From the NCBI RefSeq assembly GCF_003471165.1, contig NZ_QRIL01000014.1:39476-103475 (forward strand): a stretch of 64,000 bases of DNA, given 5' to 3'. Every line of letters begins with the position of its first letter. Position 1 is the stretch's first letter. This document shows positions 55,844 to 63,909 of the stretch, in pieces. The stretch comes from Ruminococcus sp. AM22-13 (GTDB taxonomy: Bacteria > Bacillota > Clostridia > Lachnospirales > Lachnospiraceae). The notes under the pieces were generated by a model. The model was given only the letters and a program-made list of their open reading frames with translations. It made no database searches and had not been told where the DNA came from. The position numbers and the translations under genes are program-made.

Positions 55844-55882
55844 AAGCGACAGGTATTTCCTTATGAAGTGTCTGTCGCTTTT
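55844..55882 (+). terminator. Intrinsic terminator after tnpV
   Basis: AAGCGACAG (55844-55852) pairs with CTGTCGCTT (55872-55880) over a 19-nt loop, followed by TT. It may also act as an attenuator for the small genes that follow. Confidence 0.65.
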
Positions 55883-55912
55883 CATTTATCAAACTTTAAG
55901 GAGGAAAACACA

Positions 55913-56161
55913 ATGAAGATGAACCGGAATGAAATGGAAGCCCTTTATGCCTTTGGCTGTCCGAACCTGAAAGCAACTGTCGAGCGTTTGCGTATGGTAG
56001 CTGCCCTTGCACCCGATCCAGTGGCGAAGAAGCTGTTTTATATGCTTTCCGTCAAGCTGAGTGCTGAGGGTGTTGAAAGGTGGTATCGCTGCTTTTACTG
56101 CAAGCTGCGTGTGTTGAAAAACCATAGGGAGGGCTGCTATGACGAGACTGACGAAGATTGA
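55913..56161 (+). CDS. Small transposon backbone protein
   Basis: 82-residue protein, MKMNRNEMEALYAFGCPNLKATVERLR with Cys pair CFYCKLRVLKNHREGC at the C-terminus. It resembles accessory genes carried between tnpV and mob in clostridial elements, but I cannot name a function. ATG 55913 follows AAGGAGGAAAA. It overlaps the next gene by 23 bp. Confidence 0.75.
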   Translation: MKMNRNEMEALYAFGCPNLKATVERLRMVAALAPDPVAKKLFYMLSVKLSAEGVERWYRCFYCKLRVLKNHREGCYDETDED

Positions 56162-56420
56162 GAAAGAAACAATCGTTCTCTTTAATGAGGGCGAGGACAA
56201 GGCAAATATCTACACCCACAACGCCGGATTGAAAAAGAGGTTGGCTGCTTTTGCTAAGAAGTACCCTGACCTTTGCCGACTGGAAAAATCCAATGTTCAA
56301 GGCGGTGTTTCTTATGAGCTGGCAAAGTCCCGTCTGTCTATCCGTTTCCTGCCGCCTTACAGTGAGGAACGCAGACAGAAAGCCAGCGAATATGCGAAAA
56401 AGCATGGGCTGAACAGCTAG
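56139..56420 (+). CDS. Small transposon backbone protein
   Basis: 93-residue basic cytosolic protein (MTRLTKIEKETIVLFNEGEDKANIYTHNAGLKKRLAAFAKKYP). Its frame overlaps the preceding gene and ATG 56139 follows GGAGGG. Composition matches tnpV rather than the AT-rich cargo. No function is recognised. Confidence 0.75.
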   Translation: MTRLTKIEKETIVLFNEGEDKANIYTHNAGLKKRLAAFAKKYPDLCRLEKSNVQGGVSYELAKSRLSIRFLPPYSEERRQKASEYAKKHGLNS

Positions 56421-56494
56421 CAGGGATAATGTGATAATCAGGGCTGATATGCGGTTAAAATGTCAGGTGCAGACCTGATGTTTTGACCGTTGCC

Positions 56495-56615
56495 TATCGC
56501 CTGTGAGGAAAATATCGGGGACTATGGATTTTGCGAAAATGTGCGTTACAAGGTTTGAACAGGAACTCTGTACACAAAATTTTTTCTTCCATTCTTTAGG
56601 CTGATGAAGTATAAT
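56495..56615 (+). repeat. Cassette repeat R2 with promoter, copy 1
   Basis: About 120 bp shared with 57271-57391 and, in its first part, with 58450-58510. It ends in a promoter TTCCAT (56587-56592), 17 bp, TATAAT (56610-56615). It stands upstream of the first cargo gene. Confidence 0.8.
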
Positions 56616-56661
56616 AGACAAAAGATAATTTTAGAAGTGAGCTTTTCGGGAGGCAGTATAT

Positions 56662-57138
56662 ATGGAAAAAAGTAAGGTAGAATTTGTATATAAAAATATT
56701 TCTTCATTAAACAAGATAAGTATAGTGAATAAAAAAATATTTCGTATTTTGCCATATATTTGTGTGCCATCACTTGTTGTAGGGGGAATTGCGGTTTTTC
56801 TAAAAGAAATGTTGCCTATAAAAGGAGTGTTGCCTGATTATATTAGACTTGTTTGCTTAGTCATATTTTTCTTAACCTTTTTGATGTGGTTGGTGTCTTT
56901 CTTTTTTGAATACATTTTCCTGTTTTTATGGAAATGCCCTGTATGTAAAGGAAAATTTCCATGGTATAAGACTACTTTGGGATATTTAGGAGAAGAAGGA
57001 GGTAGTCTTGTAAATAAAGAAGTTAAAGATATTTGTGACCGCAAGAATAAGAAAATATCTTTAATTCAATATGAAAATAGCAATTTAATCATTCCCAAAA
57101 AGTGTCCGCATTGTGGGGAAGTTATATGGAAAAAATAA
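56662..57138 (+). CDS. Cargo gene 1: two-TM protein with split zinc ribbon
   Basis: 158-residue, AT-rich gene. It has a cytosolic N-terminus, two membrane segments (~32-50 IFRILPYICVPSLVVGGIAV and ~62-92), then a cytosolic domain with cysteine pairs CPVCKGKFPWYK (~93) and CPHCGEVIWKK (~150) that could form one zinc site. No match to a known family. Membrane proteins of this size on mobile elements are often immunity proteins against membrane- or wall-acting toxins; here that is inference from the array context. It has its own R2 promoter and an R1 terminator. Confidence 0.78.
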   Translation: MEKSKVEFVYKNISSLNKISIVNKKIFRILPYICVPSLVVGGIAVFLKEMLPIKGVLPDYIRLVCLVIFFLTFLMWLVSFFFEYIFLFLWKCPVCKGKFPWYKTTLGYLGEEGGSLVNKEVKDICDRKNKKISLIQYENSNLIIPKKCPHCGEVIWKK

Positions 57139-57141
57139 TTT

Positions 57142-57391
57142 TTGTAGATTACCTGTAATCTGCCACAACTGAATATGACCGTCAAGGTCAGATGAAGAAA
57201 CCGATGTATTGAGCGTAAAGCGATCATGCGTCGGTTTTTCTTATTTCATGAGCTGACAGAATTCCGACTGTATATCACCCGTGAGGAAAGTATCGGTGAC
57301 TATGGATTTTGCATAAATGCGCGTTACAAGGCTTGAACAGGAACTCTGCACACAAATTTTTCTTCCATTCGTTAAGTTGATGAAGTATAAT
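57142..57391 (+). repeat. Cassette repeat R1+R2, copy 2
   Basis: The first ~193 bp (57142-57334) are about 97 percent identical to 58321-58513. R1 holds a terminator (AACCGATG / CGTCGGTT then T run, 57199-57240). R2 ends with the promoter TTCCAT (57363-57368), 17 bp, TATAAT (57386-57391). It separates cargo genes 1 and 2. Confidence 0.88.
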
Positions 57392-57429
57392 GAAAAATAA
57401 GATAAAGTTAATTCTTGGAGGTGTTATTC

Positions 57430-57810
57430 ATGTTTGGTTTTAAGAAAAATGAAAAGCCAACGCTCATTATTGAAGCAAAAGATCTAATGGAAATTATCAA
57501 GTCTGATTATGATAATGATATGGCTTTTACTCTTATTGAGTTTTCCTATAATGAGAAAAAATATGTGATGGGTTCCTGTGTTTTACCTGCTAACGCAGAG
57601 GAATGTAAAGAAAATATATCTTTTATATTTCAAGACAGAGTTTTTGAAAGTTTTGAGGAATTTCAAACTGCTATTATTATAGATAATAAAAACATCTTAC
57701 AATTAGAAAAACCCCTTGAAATTTTAAGAGCAGGAATTATTGATAATGAGCCTATGCTGAAAACGCCATGGGGAGATAAAAGATTAGCTGATAAAGCTGT
57801 TAATAAATAG
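57430..57810 (+). CDS. Cargo gene 2: small acidic cytosolic protein
   Basis: 126-residue soluble protein (MFGFKKNEKPTLIIEAKDLMEIIKSDYDNDMAFTLIEFSYNEKKYVMGSCVL). No membrane segment and no family recognised; size and acidity are like those of many cytosolic immunity proteins. ATG 57430 follows TTGGAGGTG; the TTG at 57415 lies in that ribosome binding site. The next gene starts 28 bp downstream in the same cassette. Confidence 0.75.
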   Translation: MFGFKKNEKPTLIIEAKDLMEIIKSDYDNDMAFTLIEFSYNEKKYVMGSCVLPANAEECKENISFIFQDRVFESFEEFQTAIIIDNKNILQLEKPLEILRAGIIDNEPMLKTPWGDKRLADKAVNK

Positions 57811-57838
57811 CGTGTCGCTTTGAAAGGAGTACAAATTT

Positions 57839-58285
57839 ATGGCATTATTGATGTTTAGAACTTTTGGAGTGATTATAGTATCATTTATAGTCTTAATTAT
57901 GTATGTTTTGCATAGAAAGAAAAATGGGAAGTTTATAAAACGAAAGGCTGTCAATGAAGAAGAAAAAATAAAATATCAAAAATGGGAAAAAATAATCAAT
58001 GTGATGGCAGTTGTTGGGTTATTGATTCTCGGTATATTTATAACTGTTCCTTGTTGCTTGGATATACCTTATTTACTATCTAACAATTTAGTTGAAGTTA
58101 CCGGAGAAGTTACACAAGGTGCAATGTCAGGAGAAAACTCTAATAGTGAAAGAAGAATACATATTAGAGATGAGAAAACTGGAGAAGAACATTCATTAAA
58201 ATATTGGGGAACAGGTAGCGATTTAGGAGATAAGATAACTGTAAGGTATTTACCACACACAGAATATGGGTATGTAGTTGAATAG
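57839..58285 (+). CDS. Cargo gene 3: two-TM protein, paralogue of the frameshifted gene at 62921
   Basis: 148-residue membrane protein with a membrane segment ~6-25 (FRTFGVIIVSFIVLIMYVLH), a basic/charged stretch, a second membrane segment ~56-76 and an outer beta-rich domain. That domain shares the pattern DIPY, RR-x-I-x(2)-(K/R)DE-x-TG and LPHT-x-YG with the product at 62921-63405. Because that paralogue directly follows a polymorphic-toxin-like remnant, I infer that this is an orphan immunity gene. ATG 57839 follows AAAGGAG. R1 with a terminator follows. Confidence 0.78.
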   Translation: MALLMFRTFGVIIVSFIVLIMYVLHRKKNGKFIKRKAVNEEEKIKYQKWEKIINVMAVVGLLILGIFITVPCCLDIPYLLSNNLVEVTGEVTQGAMSGENSNSERRIHIRDEKTGEEHSLKYWGTGSDLGDKITVRYLPHTEYGYVVE

Positions 58286-58320
58286 AATAAAAATAAATAT
58301 CCTATTTTGTTTTGGGAAAT

Positions 58321-58513
58321 TTGTAGATTACCTGTAATCTGCCACAACTGAATATGACCGTCAAGGTCAGATGAAGAAACCGATGTATTGAGCGTAAAGC
58401 GATCATGCGTCGGTTTTTCTTATTTCATGAGCTGACAGAATTCCGACTGTATATCGCCTGTGAGGAAAGTATCGGAGACTATGGATTTTGCGGAAATGTG
58501 CGTTATAGGTAAG
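58321..58513 (+). repeat. Cassette repeat R1+R2, copy 3 (R2 truncated)
   Basis: Nearly identical to 57142-57334, including the terminator (58378-58419). The shared R2 part stops at about 58513 and a different promoter follows, so this junction differs from the others. Confidence 0.87.
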
Positions 58514-58539
58514 TAAAAAACTACTTGATAGAGCGTGAA

Positions 58540-58568
58540 TTGAATTGTTCATATCGGTATGATATAAT
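58540..58568 (+). promoter_or_regulatory. Promoter of cargo gene 4
   Basis: TTGAAT (58540-58545), 17-bp spacer, TATAAT (58563-58568), 34 bp upstream of ATG 58602. It replaces the R2 promoter of the other cassettes. Confidence 0.7.
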
Positions 58569-58601
58569 TTACTGAAATGAAGCAAGAAGGTGGACTTTTG
58601 T

Positions 58602-59351
58602 ATGAAAAAATTTTTGAAAATATTGCTAATCATTGTAGGAATAGTTTTTTTGATTTTTGCAGCGCTGATATGTATTGGACTGTTTGTTGATTATGATGAC
58701 CATATTGAAAATGGTCGCTATACTTATGTTCCGGAAGATGACAATAAAGACAATGCATATGTCGAATTCAATTTGAGTGATTACGATAAAAAGGATTCTG
58801 AACTCATATATTATAACTCTATCGAAGAAGCTATTTTGAATTCCCCCTTAAAAGCAGAACATGAAAATTTATCAGCTCCAGAAGATTTTCTTAATCATGT
58901 TGATGAAATATTGCATATATGGAATGGCAAACAGTATGATACGGTTTTCTGTCGGGCAGGAAGTGATAACGATCCCGTTCAAGGTTTTGTGATTGCACGC
59001 TGCAAAAAAAAGATAGAAAATGAAAGTACACAATATGCGTTTGTAAATGCTACACCAGCTACCACTACACCAGATACCACTTATGGGGGAGACTTCAAAA
59101 AATTTATCCATTTATCTTTAACAATAAGTGATATTCAACAAGACTTAAATCCAAATTATCCGGATACCAGATTCGTTTTTGGCTATGCACATGATAAAGA
59201 AATTTACTCATTAGAAGTAGAAGGTCAAAAGCCAGATGGGATTATAGAATATGAAGAATATGGTAGAACGATGTATATGTGGTATTATAACGATTTGAAA
59301 AGCAATAAAAGAGGCGATTGTCTGAGCTACTCAGTAGATGTGCCAGAGTAA
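58602..59351 (+). CDS. Cargo gene 4: membrane-anchored extracytoplasmic protein
   Basis: 249-residue protein with an N-terminal membrane anchor (~5-28, LKILLIIVGIVFLIFAALIC) and an acidic outer domain of ~220 residues. No lipobox and no recognised family. ATG 58602 follows AAGGTGG. It is AT-rich compared with tnpV and mob. In the cassette context it could protect against an extracellular effector; this is inference. R1 copy 4 follows. Confidence 0.75.
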   Translation: MKKFLKILLIIVGIVFLIFAALICIGLFVDYDDHIENGRYTYVPEDDNKDNAYVEFNLSDYDKKDSELIYYNSIEEAILNSPLKAEHENLSAPEDFLNHVDEILHIWNGKQYDTVFCRAGSDNDPVQGFVIARCKKKIENESTQYAFVNATPATTTPDTTYGGDFKKFIHLSLTISDIQQDLNPNYPDTRFVFGYAHDKEIYSLEVEGQKPDGIIEYEEYGRTMYMWYYNDLKSNKRGDCLSYSVDVPE

Positions 59352-59364
59352 TTTTTCAAATTGG

Positions 59365-59452
59365 CTAATCTGCCACAACTGAATATGACCGTCAAGGTCA
59401 GATGAAGAAACCGATGTATTGAGCGTAAAGCGATCATGCGTCGGTTTTTCTT
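59365..59452 (+). repeat. Cassette repeat R1, copy 4, at the mob border
   Basis: AATCTGCCACAACTGAATAT onward through the terminator (59409-59450), the same as in copies 2 and 3. Downstream sequence belongs to the transfer region, so R1 is probably the ancestral backbone segment upstream of mob. Confidence 0.85.
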
Positions 59453-59539
59453 TTTGCAAAATAGTCCGGTGGACTGTTTTGTAAAACCGAAGGAACTGAC
59501 AGAGCTTGAGACGGGGCGAAGTCAGTTTGTTCGAGCGGG

Positions 59540-59650
59540 AGTACAGAGGGTGCAACCCTTTGTGCATGGGTACAGGGAATGCAATATCCCTGTGCAGGTC
59601 AAGGGCGGCAGCCTTGCCCAGTTAAGTGGCGTTTCGCCACTTAATACTGG
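59540..59650 (+). other. Candidate origin of transfer (oriT) region
   Basis: A run of inverted repeats directly upstream of the relaxase gene: AGGGTGCAACCCT (59547-59559), CAGGGA...TCCCTG (59573-59592) and a perfect 10-bp stem TTAAGTGGCG / CGCCACTTAA with a TTT loop (59622-59644). MobV-type elements usually have oriT just 5' of the relaxase. The nick site was not identified. Confidence 0.5.
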
Positions 59651-59738
59651 GTATTACTTGACGCAGAAAGCCGCAAGGAATCAGCTTCGCTGCCCTTCTC
59701 CCCTGTCGGGGAAATCAAAAAGAAAAGGAGGAATTCAT

Positions 59739-60971
59739 GTGAAATTAACAAGGCACAATGGACGAGCCGGAAAGAATGGCGTTTATAATCCGAAGCACAA
59801 TGACCGCAGTTTTGACATTGCCAACAGCGAACACATTGATGAAGAACGAGCCAAACAAAATCTCTATTGGGACTGTTACAATGGCTTCCGCAATTTCAAA
59901 AATCCCGAAAAGGAAAATGAGCTGTCTGCCACTTTTGAAGATGTGGAACAGCTTTTTTATCATCAGCGGTATCGTGATTTTGTGACAGGACAGAACGAAA
60001 GAAATGTGAAGAACAGACACCCTGAAAGGAATAAGGAAACCGGAGATTTGCTCAAAAGCAAAAAGACCTGTCCAGAGGAAACGGTCTATCAGATTGGAAC
60101 GCTTGATAATCATGTTCCGCCGGAATTGCTCATTGAGATCGTCACAGAATTTATGGAAATCGTAAATGAGCGTTTCGGCTCTCATGTCCATATCCTGAAT
60201 TGGGCGCTGCACTTGGATGAAAGCACCCCTCATATTCACGAGCGTCATGTGTTCGACTGTGAAAATCAATATGGGGAGATTGCCCCACAACAGGAAAAGG
60301 CTTTGGAGGCACTGGGGTTTGAACTGCCAGAACCGGAGAAGCCAATCGGAAGAAAAAACAACCGCAAGATGACTTTCGATTCAGCTTGCCGAGTGCTGCT
60401 GTTTGATGTGGCGAAAAAGCATGGCTTACAACTGGAAGAAGAACCGGAATATGGTGGTCGTGCATATCTGGAAAAACAGGACTATATTCTTTTCAAGCAA
60501 AAGGAGCAACTGACAGCACAGGAGCAAAAATTGGAAGAACTCACGATGAAGATTGAAGATGTGGAAGCTCTGGTGGATGAGGTTGCCGATATTGCCTATG
60601 ACAAGGCGGTTGAGGTCGTTGCTGATACTGTGAAACTGGAAACGCACAAGGAGGATATTAAGCTGGTGGAGCAGTCTAAGACATGGGTTCTCTCCCCTGA
60701 GCGTAAGGCTTCAAAGAAAGAAATCGAGTATGCAACGAAACGATTGGATGGCGTGATTGCCAGAATCACAAACGCTATGAAATCAACCATTCAGAAAATT
60801 CAAACCACGCTGATGAAACCGGAGGTCAAAAAAGCCGGAACGGAGCAAATCAAGAAGAAAGCCAAAAGTTCCATTATAGAGCAGTTAAGCCGCAAGAAGA
60901 AAGAAATTGCAGAGCGTGAAGTCAGCCGGACAATTCCGGCGAAAAGCAAAAAACAGGATATGGAACTCTAA
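59739..60971 (+). CDS. MobV-type relaxase (Pre/Mob family, TnpZ-like)
   Basis: 410-residue relaxase that should nick and lead transfer of the element with help from a resident conjugative system. The N-terminal domain starts KLTRHNGRAGKNGVYNPKHNDR. The metal motif HLDESTPHIHERHV (~162-175) matches the MobV HxDExxPHxH signature. The C-terminal half is coiled coil (~245-400) rich in Glu/Lys. GTG 59739 has AAGGAGG 7 bp upstream; the longer open frame from 59436 crosses the repeat and oriT-like hairpins and is not translated. No type IV secretion genes are present, so the element is mobilizable rather than self-transmissible. Confidence 0.92.
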   Translation: MKLTRHNGRAGKNGVYNPKHNDRSFDIANSEHIDEERAKQNLYWDCYNGFRNFKNPEKENELSATFEDVEQLFYHQRYRDFVTGQNERNVKNRHPERNKETGDLLKSKKTCPEETVYQIGTLDNHVPPELLIEIVTEFMEIVNERFGSHVHILNWALHLDESTPHIHERHVFDCENQYGEIAPQQEKALEALGFELPEPEKPIGRKNNRKMTFDSACRVLLFDVAKKHGLQLEEEPEYGGRAYLEKQDYILFKQKEQLTAQEQKLEELTMKIEDVEALVDEVADIAYDKAVEVVADTVKLETHKEDIKLVEQSKTWVLSPERKASKKEIEYATKRLDGVIARITNAMKSTIQKIQTTLMKPEVKKAGTEQIKKKAKSSIIEQLSRKKKEIAEREVSRTIPAKSKKQDMEL

Positions 60972-61034
60972 GGCACTTGCTGTTTTCACTTTGAAAATGA
61001 CAGGTGCTTTTGCTTTAGGGAGCAAGAAAATATC

Positions 61035-61063
61035 TTCCATTCTTTAGGTTGATGAAGTATAAT
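61035..61063 (+). promoter_or_regulatory. R2-type promoter to the right of mob
   Basis: TTCCAT (61035-61040), 17 bp, TATAAT (61058-61063), with the R2 spacer TCTTTAGGTTGATGAAG. It shows that the cassette promoter module also exists outside the tnpV-mob interval. Confidence 0.75.
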
Positions 61064-61105
61064 GGAGATACACTATTTGAGAATCTTAAAGAGGTAACGG
61101 CTATC

Positions 61106-61317
61106 ATGAAAAAATTATTAACATTGGTGTTACTTGTTTCACTATGCTTAAGCGGTTGTGCATTAGGGAACAATGTATCGGATATATTAAAGATATGTTA
61201 AAAGATTTTTTGCCAATAGAAAACAGTGATGATTGGATAATGTCGATATTAAGCAACAATATTAAGGTCGATAAAGATGGTGAAGAAACGTTAGAAATTT
61301 GTGGAGTAATGGGATAG
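61106..61317 (+). pseudogene. Frameshifted small lipoprotein
   Basis: ATG 61106 starts a lipoprotein signal MKKLLTLVLLVSLCLSGCALG with lipobox LSGC, but the frame stops at 61201 after 31 residues. The continuation YIKDMLKDFLPIENSDDWIM to the stop at 61315 is open in another frame. A single indel around 61160-61195 would restore a protein of about 70 residues. It is driven by the R2-type promoter. Possibly a decayed immunity lipoprotein; alternatively two tiny unrelated frames. Confidence 0.5.
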
Positions 61318-61327
61318 GAGACCAGCT

Positions 61328-62317
61328 ATGAATATTAAAGAACTTGTACTAGTAATCAGCATTCTTTTATCCATAAGAATAGCTGAATACGCTATGAAAA
61401 AATATAAGGAACAGAAAGACGTTGAGGTAACAAAAAAGCAGAAATCCAGAAAGCAGACAAAAAAATATATAATTACAGCACCCAGCATCTTGAAAGTAGG
61501 ATTACCATGCGGAATATTTTTTGGTTGTACAACTATTGCTTTTATTTTAAGTCAGATCTTCAAATGGGAATTTGTACAACAGATAGAAAATTGTTATTTT
61601 ATGTTGATTTGTTTGTTGGTATCTATAGGATTTACAGTATTAGGAATTGTTCTGACATTATATGGATACATATGGAAGATAGAATATGACACACAAGAGA
61701 TTATCTACCGTTCTGCATTAGGAATTACAAGGAAATATAGAATTGAAGATATTACAAGATGCGTAGGAAAGAGAAGAAATCAATATCGCTTTTATCAAGG
61801 GGAGAAAAAGATATTCCAGTATGAAATGGATGCAGAAGGAGATGTTTATGATTTACTAATTATTTTGAAAAAAAGGGGGATAGATGAAGAAGAATTGATT
61901 CCATCTACGAAAGAGCACTGCATAGTAGAGCCAATGATTATCCGGAAAATATTGCCTATCATAGGTTTCTGCATTTATACTTTTTTTACAATTGTATTAT
62001 TTTTGACTCGAGATGGGAAAATTTGGATGTATCTGTTGCTGGGAGTGATAGATTTACTGTTGCTTTATTACAGCGGTGTCTATTGGTATGATCAACTGGA
62101 AGTACAAGACAAACTTTATAAGAAAGATTTTCTAAAGAAAATGCGGACAGTTGAATTTAAAGAGATTACAAAGGTTGAGCAACACAAAAGTATAATAGAA
62201 AAGGAGTACATAATTATTTATGTAAAAGGAGAAAAACCAATAAAAATAGACAGATATAATGAAAATGTAGAAGTTTTGCTAATGAGATTAAAGGATGAAA
62301 AAATATCTGTAATGTGA
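61328..62317 (+). CDS. Membrane protein with repeated TM pair and PH-like modules
   Basis: 329-residue protein with an N-terminal hydrophobic segment, a basic stretch, two membrane segments (~60-80 and ~90-115), a beta-rich cytosolic module (KIEYDTQEIIYRSALGITRKYRIEDITRC) and a second membrane pair (~205-250). A second similar module follows (YWYDQLEVQDKLYKKDFLKKMRTVEFKEITKVEQ). The two halves look like an internal duplication of a PH-like membrane protein. No named function. ATG 61328 follows TAGGAGA. It is AT-rich, like the cargo genes, and sits beside toxin remnants. Confidence 0.75.
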   Translation: MNIKELVLVISILLSIRIAEYAMKKYKEQKDVEVTKKQKSRKQTKKYIITAPSILKVGLPCGIFFGCTTIAFILSQIFKWEFVQQIENCYFMLICLLVSIGFTVLGIVLTLYGYIWKIEYDTQEIIYRSALGITRKYRIEDITRCVGKRRNQYRFYQGEKKIFQYEMDAEGDVYDLLIILKKRGIDEEELIPSTKEHCIVEPMIIRKILPIIGFCIYTFFTIVLFLTRDGKIWMYLLLGVIDLLLLYYSGVYWYDQLEVQDKLYKKDFLKKMRTVEFKEITKVEQHKSIIEKEYIIIYVKGEKPIKIDRYNENVEVLLMRLKDEKISVM

Positions 62318-62346
62318 TTGATAAATAATGTGGAAGATTAGGATAA

Positions 62347-62919
62347 AGAAGAAGCAGTACTTATTCGGATAAAAAAGGAAAGCGGAGAACACCAGATCTC
62401 TTACTGGTACAATTTTCCAGTATTGAAACGTATATTGGTTCAGCATTTGGTGGTGCATTAGGTGGAATTTTGGGAGCACCTTCAGCTATAGGAAAAGTAG
62501 GTACAACTATAGGCGCTTCTGAAAAGATACTAAATTTTTTATCAAAGCCCTTTATTATTGGAGGGATTTCAAGTGGAACATCAACATTAGTTGGGGAAAG
62601 TCTTGAAACGATGACAGGAACAAATAAAAGGGGAATAGAACAAATCGGCTTGGATGTACTTGAAGATTTGATTTTAGGAGGTATCTTAGGCGGTATAGGA
62701 TCAAAAATAAAAATAAAAGGATTAAATGCAGGAAGAAATAACTATCAAGCAATTTTTGCAGGAGGAATAACAAGGCTTGTTAATGGGACAGGTGCAATGC
62801 ATCTTAAAACATTATTAAAAGGATATATTGCACAATTAGTTGAATCGATAAGAGATGGAGTAGCAGGAGAGATATATGATTATATAAAAACAGAATTATT
62901 TGGTTGTGGGGAGGCATAA
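62347..62919 (+). pseudogene. Remnant of a polymorphic toxin-like protein
   Basis: Open frame without a proper start. From about 62431 it reads TYIGSAFGGALGGILGAPSA, ISSGTSTLVGESLETMTGTNK and IGLDVLEDLILGGILGGIGS, a Gly-rich linker of the kind that precedes toxin tips in Firmicute LXG/polymorphic toxins. The bases before it are open in a second frame (EEAVLIRIKKESGEHQISYWYNF), indicating frameshift decay. The C-terminus (YDYIKTELFGCGEA) has no recognised toxin fold. The following gene starts 2 bp after the stop codon, as expected for its immunity gene. Confidence 0.6.
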
Positions 62920-62920
62920 A

Positions 62921-63405
62921 ATGGAATTTAGTATTTTTAGACTTGAAATAAGAGGGATATTGTTTGGAATAGCAGTATTATGTTATATAGTGTATTGTAT
63001 AAAAAAAGAAAGTTTTTATTTGCACTTTTTTTTAAGAAAAAAAGTGTTGTAGAGCAATATAAATATAACGGTAGAAATGATATTAAATTACTTAGAGGTG
63101 CTAATTTAATGTTATTAATAACGGTAATTTTTATTTTAGTATATATAATGAAAATTATTTTTGATATTCCGTACATAATTAATAAAGAATATTTTTACAT
63201 TAAAGGCTATACTATTGAACAAAGTCATGGTGGTGCGGATGTTTCTCATGAACGTAGAAGCATTTTTGTAAAGGATGAAGATACAGGAAAAGTATTTGAA
63301 ATTACGGTTTTTTCAGAATACATTGATGAAAACGATTTTTTAGAAGTTGAATTTTTGCCACATACCAAATATGGAGCAATTATTTCGAGAGAAAAATCGA
63401 GATGA
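62921..63405 (+). pseudogene. Frameshifted two-TM immunity-like protein, paralogue of cargo gene 3
   Basis: ATG 62921 with TGGGGAGG upstream begins MEFSIFRLEIRGILFGIAVL, matching the first membrane segment of the 57839 product. The frame ends at about 63052, while the rest (SVVEQYKYNGRNDIKLLRGA onward, then DIPYIINKEYF, RRSIFVKDEDTGK, LPHTKYG) continues in the -1 frame to 63405. The shift maps to the A7 run at 63001-63007, read as A AAA AAA in the first frame. An alternative is a shorter protein from ATG 62980, which lacks a ribosome binding site. Confidence 0.65.
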
Positions 63406-63444
63406 TTAGGTTAATTGGAAGTTACCATACGAGGAGAAAATGCT

Positions 63445-63882
63445 ATGACAATATCTGATTTCAAGAAAGACACAAGCCTGACAAGTATACCGGAAAACAG
63501 CAGCAATCTTACAAACTTAGATTTAGAACCTGTAATCGCCTATGGCAGACTGCGTGCATTATTTGGAGAACCCAATTATGAAACACAGAATTTTGAAGAC
63601 GCTTACTCTTATATTCTATTTGTTGAGTCGGAGTCTTCTGAAAAAATTTACTTGGAAGTGTATGAGGGAAGCAGCGGACCGGCGATTGGTGGTCTGAACA
63701 ATGCTGAGAGTTTGCAAGCTGCTGAAACTCTGAAGAAATTGATAGAGGAATCAGAAGAAGTGGCAGATTATCAGTATGAGGGATACTATTTGGATTTAGA
63801 TTCAAAAATCACTATGGGTATCAAAGATGGCGTGCCTTATTATAACGAGGAATTTTGTGAGGAAATTCCCGATTTTCAGTAA
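63445..63882 (+). CDS. Small acidic protein, possible immunity gene
   Basis: 145-residue acidic soluble protein (VIAYGRLRALFGEPNYETQNFEDAYSYILFVESES; GGLNNAESLQAAETLKKLIEESEEVADYQYEGYY). No membrane segment and no confident family; the size and charge fit cytosolic immunity proteins. ATG 63445 follows GAGGAGA; an upstream in-frame start at 63415 is weaker. An intrinsic terminator follows at 63910. Confidence 0.72.
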   Translation: MTISDFKKDTSLTSIPENSSNLTNLDLEPVIAYGRLRALFGEPNYETQNFEDAYSYILFVESESSEKIYLEVYEGSSGPAIGGLNNAESLQAAETLKKLIEESEEVADYQYEGYYLDLDSKITMGIKDGVPYYNEEFCEEIPDFQ

Positions 63883-63909
63883 TTAGACGAAATAATTATC
63901 ATTTAGAAG

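Noticed and set aside
57142..59452. R1/R2 repeats considered as integron attC sites or a CRISPR array
   Set aside because: The repeats are long (~190 bp), carry ordinary promoters and terminators and separate genes rather than short spacers; no integrase of the integron type or cas gene is present.
59436..59738. N-terminal extension of the relaxase frame
   Set aside because: It crosses the R1 terminator and oriT-like hairpins; GTG 59739 has a strong AAGGAGG and matches the family N-terminus.
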